Positions 5,366 to 6,018 of a DNA stretch of 6,018 nucleotides are shown here, piece after piece; position 1 is the first letter of the stretch; each line of letters begins with the position of its first letter. A program made the position numbers and the translations under genes. The notes below the pieces were generated by a model. It made no database searches. It worked only from the letters and a program-made list of their open reading frames with translations, and was not told where the DNA came from. The stretch comes from Candidatus Magasanikiibacteriota bacterium (GTDB taxonomy: Bacteria; Patescibacteriota; Patescibacteriia; Magasanikbacterales; GWA2-37-8), in NCBI GenBank assembly GCA_903858555.1, contig CAIOJG010000189.1, positions 1 to 6,018 on the forward strand, given 5' to 3'.

Positions 5366-6018
5366 TCAATTTAATACTTCTTTATATAAGCTTAAATATT
5401 CTTCGCAAAATTCAACGGCTGTTCTATTTTCTTTTACATTTTTTATGCCGTCAATGATTTTTAACGATAAAATTTTATTTTCCAGATTATTAACGGACTC
5501 GGCTGTTAAAATTTCAAACCTGTCATAACCCGCCAACGCTTCTTTATTTGCGGGAATATCGCTAGCAAAAATAAACAATCCGGCCGCTTTAGCTTCGAGC
5601 AAAGATAACGGCATGGTTTCAGCCTCTGACAAAAAGCAATACACATCGGACAGAGCATAAATCTCAGACATTTGTTTTTTATCCAGATAACCAAGACTAA
5701 GCACATTTGCCGAGCTAATCTTACCTTTACCCGCCAGAAGAAAAACAATATTATTGTCTTTTACCAAATCATCGGCTGCTTTTAAAATGTGCCTTATTCC
5801 TTTATTTTTGTCATCTAAATTGTTTGAGGAAAACAAAATTATTTTTTTATTTTCTCCCAATCCATACTTTTCTCTTAAATACTTTTTATCACCTACTTTA
5901 AGAGGTAAAGAAATTCCATTCTTGATAACTTTAACAGAAAAATTTGGAAAAATAAGATTTATTTTTTTTGACAACCAATCAGCCGGAGAAACAAAAATTA
6001 CATTTCTCAAAGAATTGA
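5366..6018 (-). CDS. Family 4 glycosyltransferase, C-terminal part (5' end beyond window)
   Basis: The frame is open across the right edge; about 217 residues are visible, corresponding to the end of the first and all of the second Rossmann domain of a GT-B transferase of about 350-400 residues. Counting from the TTG at 6010 as residue 1, VSPADWLSKK (7-16) is the domain-linking segment typical just before the second half, VKVIKNGISL (27-36) is the NGxD-like turn, and NKGIRHILKA (69-78) is the Lys-Gly element. The retaining GT4 E-x7-E motif is E131 and E139 in EAETMPLSLLEAKAAG. The TTG is an internal leucine, not a start, because the family pattern continues upstream of it. The enzyme would transfer a sugar from a nucleotide donor to a glycan; the donor is unknown. 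It is the first visible gene of the operon and ends with TGA one base before the GT2 ATG. Confidence 0.9.
   Translation of the reverse strand, partial: NSLRNVIFVSPADWLSKKINLIFPNFSVKVIKNGISLPLKVGDKKYLREKYGLGENKKIILFSSNNLDDKNKGIRHILKAADDLVKDNNIVFLLAGKGKISSANVLSLGYLDKKQMSEIYALSDVYCFLSEAETMPLSLLEAKAAGLFIFASDIPANKEALAGYDRFEILTAESVNNLENKILSLKIIDGIKNVKENRTAVEFCEEYLSLYKEVLN

Noticed and set aside
6008..6010. TTG at 6010 as the start of the GT4 gene
   Set aside because: The frame stays open to the edge and the protein begins mid-family at the domain linker; a GT4 enzyme lacking its N-terminal domain is unlikely.
1..6018. CRISPR array, insertion sequence, tRNA/rRNA, toxin-antitoxin or other defence system
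   Set aside because: No regularly spaced repeats, transposase or terminal repeats, RNA gene signature or defence-type genes were seen; the content is explained by glycan synthesis and two exported proteins.

Overview
This AT-rich window (low GC by eye, with a GC-richer patch around 900-1030) carries all its convincing genes on the minus strand, so the biological order runs from high to low coordinates. The tight gene packing, 1-4 nt junctions, near-absence of Shine-Dalgarno sites and a small lysine/asparagine-rich sugar-nucleotide cluster suggest a Candidate Phyla Radiation (Patescibacteria) type bacterium or a similarly streamlined lineage. This is an inference from style, not from a marker gene. 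TGA is used as a stop (two genes end with it, one in a classic ATGA overlap), which argues against the CPR groups that recode UGA as glycine.

Region 1 (6018 down to 1380) is a five-gene surface-polysaccharide operon: a GT4 glycosyltransferase (5' end cut off by the window edge), a GT2 glycosyltransferase, a UDP-glucuronate decarboxylase (UDP-xylose synthase), a UDP-glucose 6-dehydrogenase-type enzyme and an NAD-dependent sugar-nucleotide 4-epimerase. The simplest reading is UDP-glucose -> UDP-glucuronate -> UDP-xylose. The epimerase would then act on UDP-glucose, UDP-glucuronate or UDP-xylose (giving UDP-galactose, UDP-galacturonate or UDP-arabinose), and the two transferases would build the sugars into a glycan.

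Region 2 (1379 to 1138) is the only real intergenic gap. On the minus strand it holds a DnaA-box-like imperfect palindrome, an extended -10 promoter candidate and, just downstream of that promoter, a 9-bp hairpin followed by a U-rich run. This could be the operon terminator, an attenuator in the leader of the next gene pair, or the end of a very short RNA.

Region 3 (1137 to 1) encodes a small membrane-anchored protein of unknown function and, 11 nt downstream, the N-terminal 206 residues of an exported protein with the zinc-ligand signature of the zinc-dependent phospholipase C / S1-P1 nuclease superfamily. The pair is probably co-transcribed and acts outside the membrane.

No mobile element, CRISPR array, tRNA or rRNA was seen. 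The window looks like ordinary envelope-biogenesis DNA. The points most worth a second look are the exported PLC-like enzyme with its anchored partner, the divergent active-site surroundings of the dehydrogenase, and the promoter/hairpin element in the gap.
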